From: Marthasterias glacialis
Taxonomy: Eukaryota; Echinodermata; Asteroidea; Forcipulatida; Asteriidae
DNA: 64,000 bases
Direction: 5' to 3'
Assembly (NCBI GenBank): GCA_911728455.2
Contig: OU452219.1
Location: 8,864,320 to 8,928,319, forward strand
Under the pieces are notes generated by a model. It saw nothing but the letters and a program-made list of their open reading frames with translations. It was not told the origin of the DNA and did no database searches. A program made the position numbers and the translations under genes. Positions 25,701-36,356 of the stretch are shown piece after piece (position 1 is the first letter of the stretch; the number at the start of each line of letters is the position of its first letter).

Positions 25701-28700
25701 AGCTGCCATGGCGCTCCGAAGGCTTTTTCAAACACAATGTCAACCTCTACCCTCCTCGCAGGTACCCATTTATACCCCTGGGTGAAGAGAAGCAATTATA
25801 GTAAAGCATCTTGCTCAAGGACAAGACCGGGATTCGAACCCACACTCCGATGACTTGACCACCAGAACTTGAGTCCAGTGCACTAGACCACTCGGCCATG
25901 ACACGCTTGTAATGAAACAAGGATGTCTAAAAAGCCTGCTTAATTAATGTAACTCTGAAGCCTGAGGAAACCTGTAGATAAGGGTGCATGTAATGAACTA
26001 GAAGCACCAAGGTAAACACCTACGCTTCCACGATAAGTGTTCACGGTTCTTGTACGTGCACTACTTATGCTAGAACACGGGACCTGTGGCTTACACCCCA
26101 TCTGAAGAACAAAGCAATTATGGTCAAGAATCTTGTTCGAGGACACAAACAACGTGACCAGCAAGACCAGGATTCGAACCAACAACCTGAGAACTACAGA
26201 ACTTGAATATGGTGTGCTAGACCGCTCAGCCATGACATTACATAGGTTGAAAACTAAACTACTTAATCCTGAAATAATCCCTGTAGAGTAGTTACATGAT
26301 TATGTTGATTGATTGAATGACTTCTTTGAATATTTGAAAAGTGACTAGCATTGTTATCCACAGGTCTGAAGACACCTGTGTGTCGCGACGAAGAAGAAAT
26401 GTTCATTTTTAGATGTGAGGAAAATCCTGCATAGGAAAAAGCATGTAATCAAGTAGGGACTGATAATCCAATCCACATGTGACAGTTCGTTCCGAGGTGG
26501 AATTTGAACCTGGATCCATAGAGGTGACAGTCCGTGCAAGATAACACTTAGCTAACCTGGCTCAACATCTCTAAAGTAACAACAATTCTTTATTGTCTAA
26601 CACCCCGGGTTTCTTGTCGCTTTTATGAGCTGCATCCCCAGAATGCTTTGCACTTACGGAACCAAGTCAGTTTCATGTGAATGAATTAAATAAATCAATT
26701 GGCGGACCTTCAAATGAACAGCATGCCATGGCTGAGCGGTTTAGTGCATCGGACTCAAGTTCTGGTGGCTAAGTCATCAGGGTGTGGGTTCGAATCCCGG
26801 TCATAACACCTGTGTCCTTGAGCAAGACACTGAACTATAATTGCTTCAAATAGAGGAAGAGGCAGTTATGTTTGTCTCGCAACGGATTCATTTACCCCTC
26901 CCTGTTCTTAGCTGTGCTGTGAAGAGACTTGCGTTTGTATCTCTCCATGTCTTGTTTCTGCGCATCGGGGCCGGTTTCTATCGCTTCAAAAACAAAAGTA
27001 GCCTACACCTCGAGTGGACTCTGGGCCTTGTGATGGGTGAATTGCGTAACAAACAAAACAAACAAAAAATCTAAAAAACATATTTCATTCTTCGCTGACA
27101 ACTCATACTTACACAATTCTTGAAGTGTTGGAGTGATGCAAGATCCCCATTCTTGGCAGCTGCACACATCATGGGAGGAAACAGAGCGTCTTGTACTGCC
27201 TTAATTTCCTGCAAGATCAACAAAAAATTTCAAACCCTTTACACTTTATTTTGATAAATTCAAGAACACAGCTTCAACAATTAATACCTAGTACAAATCA
27301 TACTGACGGAAAGTTGTTGAAGTAACAACAGCACAGACTAACGGTAACACTTACGAAAGAATGATATTAACATTTGCAAAAAACCCAAATTCAAATTAAT
27401 CAAAACAATAATTAAAAGATCAAGAATACATGTTGCAGGCTGCAGCAGGTAGATTGTGCCTCATCTGAAACTTCAGAATGGGCATGTAAAACTCACTGAA
27501 AAATTTATTTAATGTTGGGATGAACAAAGAAAAATTGACAAGAGCGGAATTGGAATACCCCTCATATAAATTTTCCTTTGTTCACCCCAAAGTAGATTTA
27601 AAATTATCCAGTTTCCCAAAATAACATACCAACAGCTGCTGTCAATAACATTTGTTTTAGTCACTATTGAACTAGAAAGAATTGAAACATGACAGTGAAA
27701 CCCAAGAAGTTCAAAAAAGGTACGTTTTGTGAAATCATGCTCCGATATGACCATTTGACCATTTTCGCTACAGCTATCTGTAACTAACATAGTCCATACC
27801 TTAGTGGTACTAACACTCAGGGTGTCAACGACCGCCCTGATCAGTTTATTGTCTTTTAGAGTCAAACTCTGCCTGTTCTCAACAGCAGTCTTAATCTCGC
27901 CCCGTAGGTTTTTGCCCAGCATTTCGAGCCGCTGCTCATGGGGCAGCTCCTTCTTGCCCAGGATATAGCTCAGCTTCGTCAGAGCAGCTTCTGGTGTGAT
28001 GTCAGACCCAGGGACCACGCCAGCCTCAAGTAGAGCCTGATTCGGGGATTCAAGAAAAACCTAAATTAACGCATTTACATAGGAAGTCTTCATCTCTTTC
28101 ATTCAATTCAACTCTATTCAAGGATTTTATTATCAATATGTCGTTACCCAAGGGCTGAATTGTGAATGATTAACAAAAAGTACAAATATGCAGCTTAAGA
28201 AAAACATCGATGCAATAAAGAAAATCCAAAAAAATAATTACCGAAAAGGAAAATTTCAAATGCCACATGGTATAGCAATATGATGACACATAAATAATCA
28301 ATGTTAATGTAAAAATAAAAGTAAACATTTTGCAAATCTTGTGGTGAGGAAATTGAGTTCTTTAGTCTGAAACATTCCTAACATTGCAGAAATTAAAGCA
28401 GTCATCTGTCTTTGAACGTGTTTGAGAATCCATATTTGCATTGAGCATTCTAACTAAACGAGGCACAGCGCTTTTCCGGTATTGTTCTGTTCTGCGCTTG
28501 ATTTCCTGAAATCTGCTTTCAAAGCATAATTCCCTGCGTGAAGAGCATGTCTCAGGCAGCCAGTCAAAGGAACAAACGAGGTTACGCATTTCAAGTGCTT
28601 CTTCATACGATTTATAGTGGCTGGAAATTATGGTTTGTAGAGCGCGTTTTTGGAATCTGTACCAGCATGATTGTGAATACATCACAAGTGCACAGACAAA

Positions 28701-31700
28701 TCAACAATACTTGGCATAGGAATAGAAAATCATAAAACCATAATTTTGTTATCGCTTTAAAGATCATGGGTTAGTTGTTATGCTAGTATGCAAAGTCAAG
28801 TTTGGGGGACATTCCACTTTATGTTTGAGCAGGTCACAAAATGTTTTCTTTAACCAGATGGTGCCGGATGACCTGTGTACGCGCAAATGTTTCCCCTGCC
28901 TGGAAACGGAAGCCGTGTACAGATGCCATTGTGTAAAATCAGAATACTGGAGTAAAGATCGCCTGGACATTCACCTGCTGAGGATGCCGAACCAAACAGA
29001 CGCCGTCCAACGCTTTGTTTTAACCACACAAAACAAAACATGGTCTTGAATATTTCAATGTTTTCTGGCGATTGAGAGGTGGCTTTAGTGTAATCCCCGA
29101 TACCACACCTTTGTCCTTTTGTTCTAAAAAGCGGATTACAAGACATTGAGAGACTTCCACAATTATTAATAAATTCATTGTATTTTGGCTCAATGGAGGT
29201 AAGTCAGAGTGAGCCAGCTAATAAGGGAATCAGGGTTTAGTACCAATCCTATGCCGTAGGCAACGGCCATGTGTTGCAATTCACGGAGCGTGAATTTGAC
29301 ATTTTCTCGGTTGAGAAAACAAAACGGACAATGCAATAAAGAGAATCTTTGATCTCTTGGCTTTGTCAAGTCAGGTTTTCTTTGTGCCAGCGGTACTCTC
29401 CATGAAAAATGATTCTCGGCAATTTTGACAAAATAATCCCATCAGGCTGTACAGGAAAAATGGAATATTCCCGGCGGCAGCTGGTTCAGAATACTGCAGG
29501 GTTCTGAAAGGTCAACATAGTTAATTACACATAAGGGAAGTTCCAGGAACCTACCTGTCCTGTGCGATACGCAGGAGACACAGCCCCCTTTGAACACTGA
29601 GTACAATTAATGATCAGCACTCCTCTTTGCGTTGCTTCTTTGATTGCTTGGATGAGATCTACCCTGTCATCTGGGCCATTCCCTGCCCCATATGTCTGCA
29701 TTACAACTCCTTTTATTGGAGGGCTCAGGAAGGCCTCCACCTGGGAGGAGGGGGAAAGGGTAATGAACGAGAACATCAGGACGGTATTACCAAAAGGCAA
29801 AAAATTATGAGCCATTCAATAAATATATGCCAGTTCAGACTAAACTTGTCCACAAGAATTTTGTTTTTGCTGTTAGTATTTCCAAACACTACTTGTCAAG
29901 GGTATTACTCATGGGTAAATAAATGGTACTAAATCGTTTGTAGGTTTCATTTATTTCATCATTTTGAACTACACCAAAAAAGCAACATTTTAAGGCTTTT
30001 ACGTGTTGCTAGATGTCAATCAATAGTGATGAATTATTGGCACATGTCTTTTAGTCATTTGATAGAGGTAGGATCAGGGATTGGAAGTCTTCTTCTTCGT
30101 CCTTATATGGTGCAGCCATCATACAAATGAGAATATATCACACTGTGGCAGTAGACTTACCAGGTAAATTGTCTAATTATGAGCATGCGCACATTTTCAA
30201 GAACAATGGATATGCCTGGTAAGTCTGCTGCCATCTAGCGTCCTCAAAGGTCTCCCATTATAGTAAAGCGTCTTGCTCAAGGACACAAGCATCACGACCA
30301 GGATTTGAACCCACACTCCAGTGACTTAGCCACTAAAACTTGAGTTTGATGCACTACTAAACAGTGAAAAAGTCTCTCTTAAATTTTCTCTGGGAAAAGT
30401 TGTCTGGCAGTGACTAAAAAAAAAAGAAAAAAACAAACAAACAAAAAACAGGGTTGTGTTAGTCCTTTAATTAAACCTCTTTTAGAAAAGGTAAAATTAA
30501 GTCTGATACTGGGAGTTAGTGAGGGGGGGGGGGGGTTATATTACCGTTTCCTTTGTGATACCGGGGAAAAGCCTGAGGAGACCCACTTGGCTTTCCATGG
30601 TGGAGTTGATCTTCAGACTCTCCAAGGTGTTGGGACGGAAGACGTTTCCCCATTCAACTTAAAAAGAAAACACAACATTATCATCGGCAACTAGTAAAGA
30701 AAGCAAAGAATGAGCGATAAGAAAATAATTTTTAATTAGTGAACACTTTTTTGTAAATTTAAATGACTCAAGACCGATCAAAATAAATTGAGAAAGTCTA
30801 GCCTGTGAAACGTACCTACTGACCCAATTCACCTGACGTCATCATCATGAGAATCTTTGTTGTGCCATTTTGGAAGTCAATGGCACTGTGTGTTGTTACA
30901 CAGTGTGGGGTGCATTTTAGAATGGTGAGCATGGTACAGTCGTTGCGTGTGACGTGCGTGCAAGGGTCAAAAGGTTCTTTTTCCAATTGCGTGTTGTCAT
31001 CTTGACTCTGAGAAAATATTGAACTTTCTTGAACAATTTGATTTTAGATAAGTCTCAAATGCACAGTTTAACCCTTTAGTCACTATACCATGCGAAACCG
31101 CCCGGCATTTTACTCACTGAAGCCCGAAACCACCCGAGATTACAAAACACGGGTTTTACACATACTAGCGGATCACACCAAACAGCCGTAGATAGAGTGT
31201 GATCTTAGGACCACGTTGGTCCAATTATAACCTATGGTCACTATTGAAAAAAATAGAATGATCCACTTCCAAAGGTTAAAAGGTCGGAAATCAAAGTCAC
31301 AGCGATTTAGTTTCTCCGTGTAGTACAGACCGTATTGTATGTACAATGCATTTTACGCACAATAATGTACACAGCGGACGGCAACAATGCTTACTTTTTG
31401 TTGTCCTTTAGCGATGTTTTTACACATTATTACAAGTAATTTACACGCCAAAGGAATACAATTAATATCTGTAAAATACTAAAGACATTGTTGGTCACTT
31501 CCAAAGGTATGGTTTGATTTATTTCAATCACTTTCTTAACATTTTGTTCTGGTTTGAAAAGACGCTACAGTTGAAAAAGTTGTGTGCACAACTTTCCGTA
31601 CTACGCTAATGCATTTCATATACACATGATTACAGGCTCACTAATTTAGTTGTTGTGTCGTTATCTTTACGAGCTCAAAGCTTCAAATTAGTAAAAGCAA

Positions 31701-34700
31701 ACACACAAATGTGTAAATCATTCGAAAGATAATTCTATCTTTTACAAAATAAACTGAACTTGTAAACACAAAAAATAATCACAACGAAAGTTGTATCAAG
31801 ATTTCTAGATACTGCATTAAAATCGGTGGCTTTTCCCTGCCGGTTCAGTGAATAAAATGACTTACGTTGAAGATGTGTGCAGTTGCTCAAGGGTTAAGTG
31901 AACTGACTGAACTCGTTCAACAGAAAAACTACTAGTTTTTATTCAAATACTAAACTTGGAAAAAAGAAAAGAAAAAAAAAACATAATTCACTACTTACCT
32001 TTTATATTGACAGCCATTGAGATCAGTGGTGGAAAATTCAGCGAATCAAAACAGTGGAAACTTTCACATGACACTTTGGCAACTCGATTGCCTCGATAGA
32101 GTTTATCATTGAAGTATAAAGTCACCTACAAAGACAATTTATTACAATATTCAGACAGATAAAAACAATTTTGAAACAAACACAATGATCATCAACAACA
32201 ACAAATGTGATCGGTCATCAGTTACACCACTTAAGGTTTGGTAAACTTTTTTTTTTCTTAATTTGTTGTATCTTTTTCAGAGACAACAACCTCTATACAA
32301 GTCACTTTGTATTAGAATGGATCTCCATGGTTCAATCTACTCTTAGAAACATCAGTGAATCATACAAACTTATGGGGGAAATTAGGAGCAGAGAGTGTAC
32401 TCCTGCGACCCCGGTGTTCTTGGCCGAGTGATCTAAGTGCACCGGGCTCAAGCTTTGGTGATGTCTGAGTTGGTTTGGGTCCCAGTCATGACACTTGTGC
32501 TATGTCCTTTTAAACAAGACATTTAACCATATTTCATAAATACCTGGGACAGTTTATCCATTCTGATTGGTTGAGAGGAGATCACATGACCATGTTTAAA
32601 TGTGCGGTAGAGACACGATAAGAAGCGATTAAACATGGCCCGAGGAAATTGTGTCAAAGAGAGGGCACCATCAGATGAGTAGTGGAGCCCAACAAATTGC
32701 ATGGCCCAGTTTAAATTGGTAACACGCAAAAGTGGCTCGCACAAGTTTGAAACTTGCGCTGGGAACTACTTTGCACTCAACATGGATAGAAAATTAACGC
32801 AGAATTGAGGTGAGCTGTCAGATTTGTTCTCAACTTTAGAAGGTGTTTGGATGTTTTTAAATGAAAGTTATTTGAAAGGGATTAAAAGTGTACTTGAATC
32901 AGTGTTCAACAAGTTGTTTAAACACAGTAAGGCCTGGCTCTTGATAATTTTATCTCGACTTTGTCTCGGTAAAATTATCAAGAACCAGGGTTCATCGTGT
33001 TTGAACAACTTGTTGAAAACCTCTTCACCACATTTTTATTCTCTTATTGATTCGCCGTTTGGATGGGGTGTAAAGCCATAGGTCCTGTGTGCTGTGTAAT
33101 GCCTGTTAAAGAACCCAGTACACTTATTGTTAAGACAAGGGGCTTGTCCGGGTGTTCCTGGCATGGGTGGCTGCAAATTGCCTTGTATACATTTACAAGG
33201 CGCTGTATAATTTCGTCTCATAGTTTAAAATAGCTCTGTATACCTGTCTTAATATATAGAGCACTTTGAGACACCCGTATCAGATTTTTAAAAAAATAAA
33301 CAGTCTCTTGAAAATTTGCACTAGCCTCACCTCAGGAATTGAATAGTGTCCTGCAATGTAGATGGCCCCGAGCATGTTATCCCTCCCATCGCTACGAAGC
33401 TCTGGCAGTGGCACTTGAGCCCCAGTGAGTATGACCGGCTTGCCGAGGTTCTCAAGCATGAAAGACAGGGCTGAGGAGGTATACGCCATGGTGTCTGTAC
33501 CATGGAGGATGACAAACCCGTCATACATCCTGTAGTATCTGCCGATGTCCTCCGCCATCTCTACCCAGTCTGAAATGTTTAGGTTGCTGGAGTCTTTTAG
33601 GATGCTGTACTCTTGGATGTCATAGATCACACGATGGCGCTCTTTTGACAAGCTGTAGTGTTAACATTTTGAAGCACATTTAAATATAGTATGTTTTAGT
33701 GACAATTTTTGACTAGATGTAGGTTTTTAAAATCTTGCATGTTTGCCTAATTTGTTATTGGTTATAGTTTTTATTGTGTCTTTATAATAATAATAGTGGC
33801 AAAATTTATAAAGCGCCTTACGCCTTAAACGACCCCAAAGCGCTGTAACAAGGGAAAAAAACATTAAAACATTTTGAAAGAAAGGCTATTTAAAACAGAA
33901 CAAAAAATATAAATGAATGTACTTAAAGAAATCTAAGAAATAAATTAAACAGACAAACAACAGAGCCAGTCAGGAGAAATTAAAATATAAGATTAGGTTC
34001 TTCTACAAAAGTGTGTTTGTGTTTTATTGTACATGTGCTGGGATACATGGGAGACTGGTTCCCACTCAATGAGCCACCCAGCTGAAATAAGAAATAAATA
34101 AAATAAATAAATAAACAAATAGTAACAATTTCAATAAATTGACCACAGAGGTGGGTGGGGGGTGGGGTGGAGTGTATGTGTGGAGTGGAGGTGGTGTGCA
34201 TATCCCTAGTAAAAAGCTGTGGTCAAGCACACACAGTGTTTTTCATTTTCATATAGCACTGTTACTATTTTCAAAAAGAAGAAATCGGCTGAACAGCTAA
34301 AAATGTTGTATGACTGATGCAATATGATGGGTGACTGGATAAGTGGTCACCAAAACAAACCCTGTCAAATTTCGAAAAATAAAAAAAAAAATAAAAAAAA
34401 AAACACTGCTGAAAATTGTTCACTTGAGAAAAATGGAGTTTCAGAAAAATCAATCAAACAAAATAAAAAGTAAAACAGGAATGACCAAAGGTATAAATGC
34501 AAATTTGTTTCATGGTCTCATGTTTCAACCCTAGAAGAGCCTGTGGATAAGAGATGAAAAGAAAGGAGCAGAAATAAAAAGTACTTACGGCAACACGAAG
34601 GGTTTTTCTTTTATTTCTGGAGATTTTTCCAGTTGAGATGCATACTCTTCATCATTTAGCATGGTTATGGAGCGGACAAGCTTATGCATGTAACCTGGTT

Positions 34701-36356
34701 TTGTCACATAAACTACAAAGACAAAAATTAAATAAAATATTAATAAGGTAATTAATGTTCTGTTTTCTTTATTCTACTGTCATGTTATTTGATACTATCA
34801 CTTAGAATATTATGCAAAAATACAGAGATATCAAAATGTATTTCATAAGATAAAAAGCATTTACTGTAAAATTTCACATCATAAAAAGGGGAATAAAACT
34901 CTAGCTACTTAATTATATGTCATAATGGAATCCTTTATGGTTCCAATTGAATAACACAGTGTTACAGGGTTCTCCCCATGCACAAGCTAGCGTATCGGGC
35001 CGATACGCGCGAATTATGAACCGATACGCAGAAATTACAGCCGATACGCAAAAAAAAAGATTTTTTTTTTTCTTTTCAGATTTTTAAACCAAATTCACAA
35101 AAAATCCTAACATACAACCATTTTAAATGCTCCAGATTGCACAGTAGAGCTTTTCAAACCAAACATAATTGTTAAATAAAAACATTCCAAGGACCTGCTA
35201 CCAATTCAGCATGCTTCGGCCACACTTTTTTTTTATTTTGGTCCAGAATGCCCCCCAGTTTTGAAAAATCCTGGGGAGAACCCTGTGTTAAAACACAATG
35301 TTTTATAATGATGTAATAGTATATACTGTTACACCCACCTATAAACCACAGAAAAGAAAACCGATTGACAGATTGTGCAGATCGATCGATAGTGCCCAAC
35401 ATATAAATGTATTTCATACATATTTAAAAAAAAAATGATTATGAGGAAAAACACTGTTTCCCATATCATGATAATGTGATTCATGTACACATGCAATCAA
35501 CATTCATCGTGATTCAAATTCCTAGGCCTGTTTTATGATTTACTAACTAGACATGCCAAACCAGTTTCATGCTTTTTATTTGAGTCATAAATAAACATGA
35601 CAAAAGGAAAATAATAATAATAATAATACCGGAGTCTTGAGCGCACGTATCTGCCAACATAGGTTCTCAAGGCACTTACTATTGATGTTTAAGGCAGGTT
35701 TTTGAGGGTTTTTTAAAATTATGAGAGCCATTTATTTAGCACCTAGTTGTAATGGTTTACAAGGTACTGCGGCGCATTCAGCAGCGACTACCAGAAACAC
35801 CGGGGCAAACCCCTTCTCTTTTATTCGTCTTATTTAACATTAGCGATATTAAGAGTGTAACTGTGTTCTTTTGCGTGCATTACACAACACACGGGACCAA
35901 CGGCTTCACGTCCCATCTGAAGGACAAAGCAAGTGTCTTGCTTAAGGACACAAGTGTCAAGACCGGGACTCGAACCCAAGCTGTGCTGACCAAGAACACC
36001 AGAGCTTGAGTCCATCCAGTGCGCTTGGCCGCTCGGCCACGACACGCCATCATGGCCACAAGACAAAAGTGGAGGTCTGACCTGAGTGATATAGAGCACT
36101 CTTCTCAATTTTTTGTTTAACAATCTTACTCACCGTCATTTTCTTTATACATGCCAATTGTCCCCCCAGCATACATTACGAGTACTCGAGACTCAGTCTC
36201 TTCCATGGAGGGGTCGGTTTGGTTGCTCGTCATACGGGACGGCTTCGGCCTGACTGGCGCGCGAATTGGACCACCGCTGTCCACCTGAGTTATCCCGCCT
36301 GCCCCGTTGGAAGACATCGACAGCCTCCTAACGTTCAAATCGGAACTACTCATCAT
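19720..36356 (-). CDS. ASPG: L-asparaginase / 60-kDa lysophospholipase with ankyrin repeats, eleven coding exons
   Basis: Exons in transcription order: 36356–36134, 34712–34589, 33652–33331, 32125–31999, 30657–30545, 29740–29555, 28036–27800, 27208–27113, 25518–25355, 21497–21398, 19878–19720. All phases fit, giving 616 aa (human about 573). The enzyme hydrolyses asparagine to aspartate and ammonia in the cytosol; the mammalian enzyme also has lysophospholipase activity. Visible motifs are YAGGTIGM (nucleophile T66), HGTDTMAY (T168, D169) and LYRGNRVAK (K240), the Thr/Thr-Asp/Lys set of type I asparaginases. [13 protein letters not shown] and [11 protein letters not shown] mark the C-terminal half of the enzyme domain. 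From about residue 445 come ankyrin repeats ([28 protein letters not shown]). The roughly 50-residue Ser/Pro-rich N terminus is longer than in mammals. The first ATG of an ATG-ATG pair (36356) is taken as the start. No key residue is missing. Introns are loaded with SINEs and small DNA elements. Confidence 0.93.
21129..21365. mobile_element. hAT-like MITE with perfect 8-bp target duplication
   Basis: The ends CAGTGGCGTAACCA and TGGTCATGCCACTG are inverted with two mismatches. ATTTACAT is duplicated at 21121–21128 and 21366–21373, the 8-bp size typical of hAT elements. The interior is T-, TA- and G-rich with no frame. It lies in ASPG intron 10, 24 bases past the donor of exon 10. Confidence 0.85.
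22062..22489 (+). repeat. Dispersed 428-base repeat, copy 1
   Basis: It shares blocks in the same order with 29066–29493: TGTAATCCCCGA, CCTTTGTCCTTTTGTTC, GGCTCAATGGAGGTAAGTCA-like, CCTATGCCGTAGG, GAATTTGACATTTTCTCGG and TTTCTTTGTGCCAGCGGTAC. It has no frame and no clear termini. It lies in ASPG intron 9. Confidence 0.65.
22955..23080 (-). mobile_element. tRNA-like SINE fragment
   Basis: The − strand has a B-box-like CCTGGTTCGATTCCCGGC followed by an AGAGTTGTGCG and CACAAGGGTTTTTCTCC stretch. No A box is visible. It resembles family C in layout but is too diverged to place. Confidence 0.35.
23704..23914. mobile_element. MITE with GGGGCTNTGTCGT termini (copy 1)
   Basis: The left end GGGGGCTTTGTCGTTATGAT and right end ATCATAACGACATAGCCCC are inverted. 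Internal blocks (CGGCGGTCACA, GACAAAGACGGCACC, GTGCAGTATCTGGGTGAGA, CCACAGGCCTGC) match the 53.6-kb copy in order. It interrupts the first unit of an 86-base tandem duplication (23675–24050). It lies in ASPG intron 9. Confidence 0.75.
24160..24350 (-). mobile_element. SINE family C
   Basis: The − strand holds GGATCCCGGTTCGAATCCCA, then TCATTCCCTACCTGATTGC, an AGGTATTTTTAGGCC stretch and CCTGGGTTTCATTACCAGAA, matching the 17.1-kb copy in order. It lies in ASPG intron 9. Confidence 0.55.
24731..25095. mobile_element. hAT-like TIR element
   Basis: It begins CAGGGCTTG and ends CAAGCCCTG, a perfect 9-bp inverted pair of the CAGGG type common in hAT elements. No matching 8-bp flanks were found and no coding frame is present. 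It lies in ASPG intron 9. Confidence 0.45.
25555..25905 (-). mobile_element. SINE family A, near full length (tRNA-like head, type-1 body)
   Basis: Read on the − strand it starts with a tRNA-like A box (GGCCGAGTGGTCTAGTGCAC) and a B box (GGGTTCGAATCCCGGTC). The linker TTGAGCAAGATGCTTTAC and a body with CTCCCCAGGGAGCTGAG follow. It ends in GCGCTATATAAG and an ATT-type tail (25555–25575). It lies in ASPG intron 8 just upstream of exon 9. Confidence 0.75.
25945..26236 (-). mobile_element. SINE family A, type-2 body, diverged
   Basis: On the − strand it has the head CATGGCTGAGCGGTCTAGCA and B box TTGGTTCGAATCCTGGTC. The body has CAGATGGGGTGTAAGCCAC, as in the 35.7-kb copy, then diverges. It sits only about 40 bases from the next SINE, in ASPG intron 8. 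Confidence 0.65.
26315..26560 (-). mobile_element. SINE family C, diverged
   Basis: The − strand holds GGATCCAGGTTCAAATTCCA, TCAGTCCCTACTTGATTAC, an ACATCTAAAAATG stretch and AGGTGTCTTCAGACCTGTGG, in the same order as the other family C copies. It lies in ASPG intron 8. Confidence 0.5.
26725..27060 (+). mobile_element. SINE family A, type-3 body
   Basis: Head on the + strand: CATGGCTGAGCGGTTTAGTG, B box GGGTTCGAATCCCGGTCA, linker TTGAGCAAGACACTGAACT. The body differs from types 1 and 2: GTCTTGTTTCTGCGCATCGG, ACACCTCGAGTGGACTCTGG and a GGTGAATTGCGTAAC end with an AAACAAAAC tail. It stops about 50 bases before the exon 8 region of ASPG (antisense). Confidence 0.7.
28090..28690 (-). mobile_element. 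LINE 3' end (CR1/L2-like reverse transcriptase C terminus and tail)
   Basis: The − strand frame 28685–28362 resembles the extreme C terminus of CR1/L2 ORF2: an F-QKRAL-x-x-I start, SYEEAL, a RRELC motif, then a K/R-rich stretch ending [14 protein letters not shown]. This is followed by about 270 bases of AT-rich 3' UTR and a tail of TTGAAT-type units near 28095–28130. The copy is 5'-truncated. It sits in ASPG intron 6 in the same orientation as ASPG. Confidence 0.65.
29066..29493 (+). repeat. Dispersed 428-base repeat, copy 2
   Basis: It is the partner of the 22.1-kb copy in the same orientation, by eye about 75–80 % alike. It ends 62 bases before the donor side of ASPG exon 6. Unclassified; possibly a fragment of a larger element. 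Confidence 0.65.
30145..30260. mobile_element. MITE of the CAGCAGACTTACC family, 5' truncated
   Basis: It starts inside the left arm (GTGGCAGTAGACTTACCAGG) and keeps the whole right arm (GGTAAGTCTGCTGCC … AAGGTCTCCCATT). It lies in ASPG intron 5 and is followed directly by a SINE head. Confidence 0.65.
30263..30358 (-). mobile_element. SINE family A head fragment
   Basis: The − strand carries a decayed B box (GGGTTCAAATCCTGGTC) and the linker TTGAGCAAGACGCTTTAC. Only the head remains, directly abutting the end of a MITE at 30260. Confidence 0.5.
31072..31893. mobile_element. piggyBac-like non-autonomous element
   Basis: TTAA lies exactly at both ends (31068–31071 and 31894–31897). The termini CCCTTTAG and CTCAAGGG give a short inverted CCCTT-type repeat, as in piggyBac elements. 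There is no long reading frame in its 822 bases. It lies in ASPG intron 4. Confidence 0.5.
32420..33295 (+). mobile_element. SINE family A split by an intervening segment of about 515 bases
   Basis: 32420–32537 holds the tRNA-like head (TGGCCGAGTGATCTAAGTGC, then TTTTAAACAAGACATTTAAC). 33056–33295 holds a type-2 body (GATGGGGTGTAAAGCCATAG, AGAACCCAGTACAC, GTCCGGGTGTTCCTGGCATG) and a GAGCACTTTGAGAC end. Between them is unrelated sequence that includes a hairpin element (32903–33018). All is in ASPG intron 3. Confidence 0.5.
32903..33018. mobile_element. Hairpin-type MITE, arms of about 54 bases
   Basis: The left arm reads TTCAACAAGTTGTTTAAACA then CTTGATAATTTTA; the right arm reads TAAAATTATCAAG then TGTTTGAACAACTTGTTGAA. 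Arms are inverted copies with a few indels and a short TCGACTTTGTCTCG centre. It lies in ASPG intron 3 between the two halves of a SINE. Confidence 0.65.
34965..35285. mobile_element. hAT-like MITE with CAGGGTTCTCCCCA termini
   Basis: The ends CAGGGTTCTCCCCA and TGGGGAGAACCCTG are perfectly inverted over 14 bases, with TGTTA repeated on both sides (34960–34964, 35286–35290). Near the left end CCGATACGC occurs three times within 60 bases. It lies in ASPG intron 1. Confidence 0.7.
35720..36047 (-). mobile_element. SINE family A, type-2 body, near full length
   Basis: On the − strand: GTCGTGGCCGAGCGGCCAAG, B box GGGTTCGAGTCCCGGTC, linker TTAAGCAAGACACTTGC. The body holds CAGATGGGACGTGAAGCC and GGTTTGCCCCGGTGTTTCTG, ending in an AT-rich tail. 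It lies in ASPG intron 1, about 85 bases downstream of exon 1. Confidence 0.7.

Noticed and set aside
27509-27799. Continuation of the ASPG exon 7 frame
   Set aside because: It is past a good GTATGG donor; the residues no longer match the asparaginase family, so it is intron read-through.
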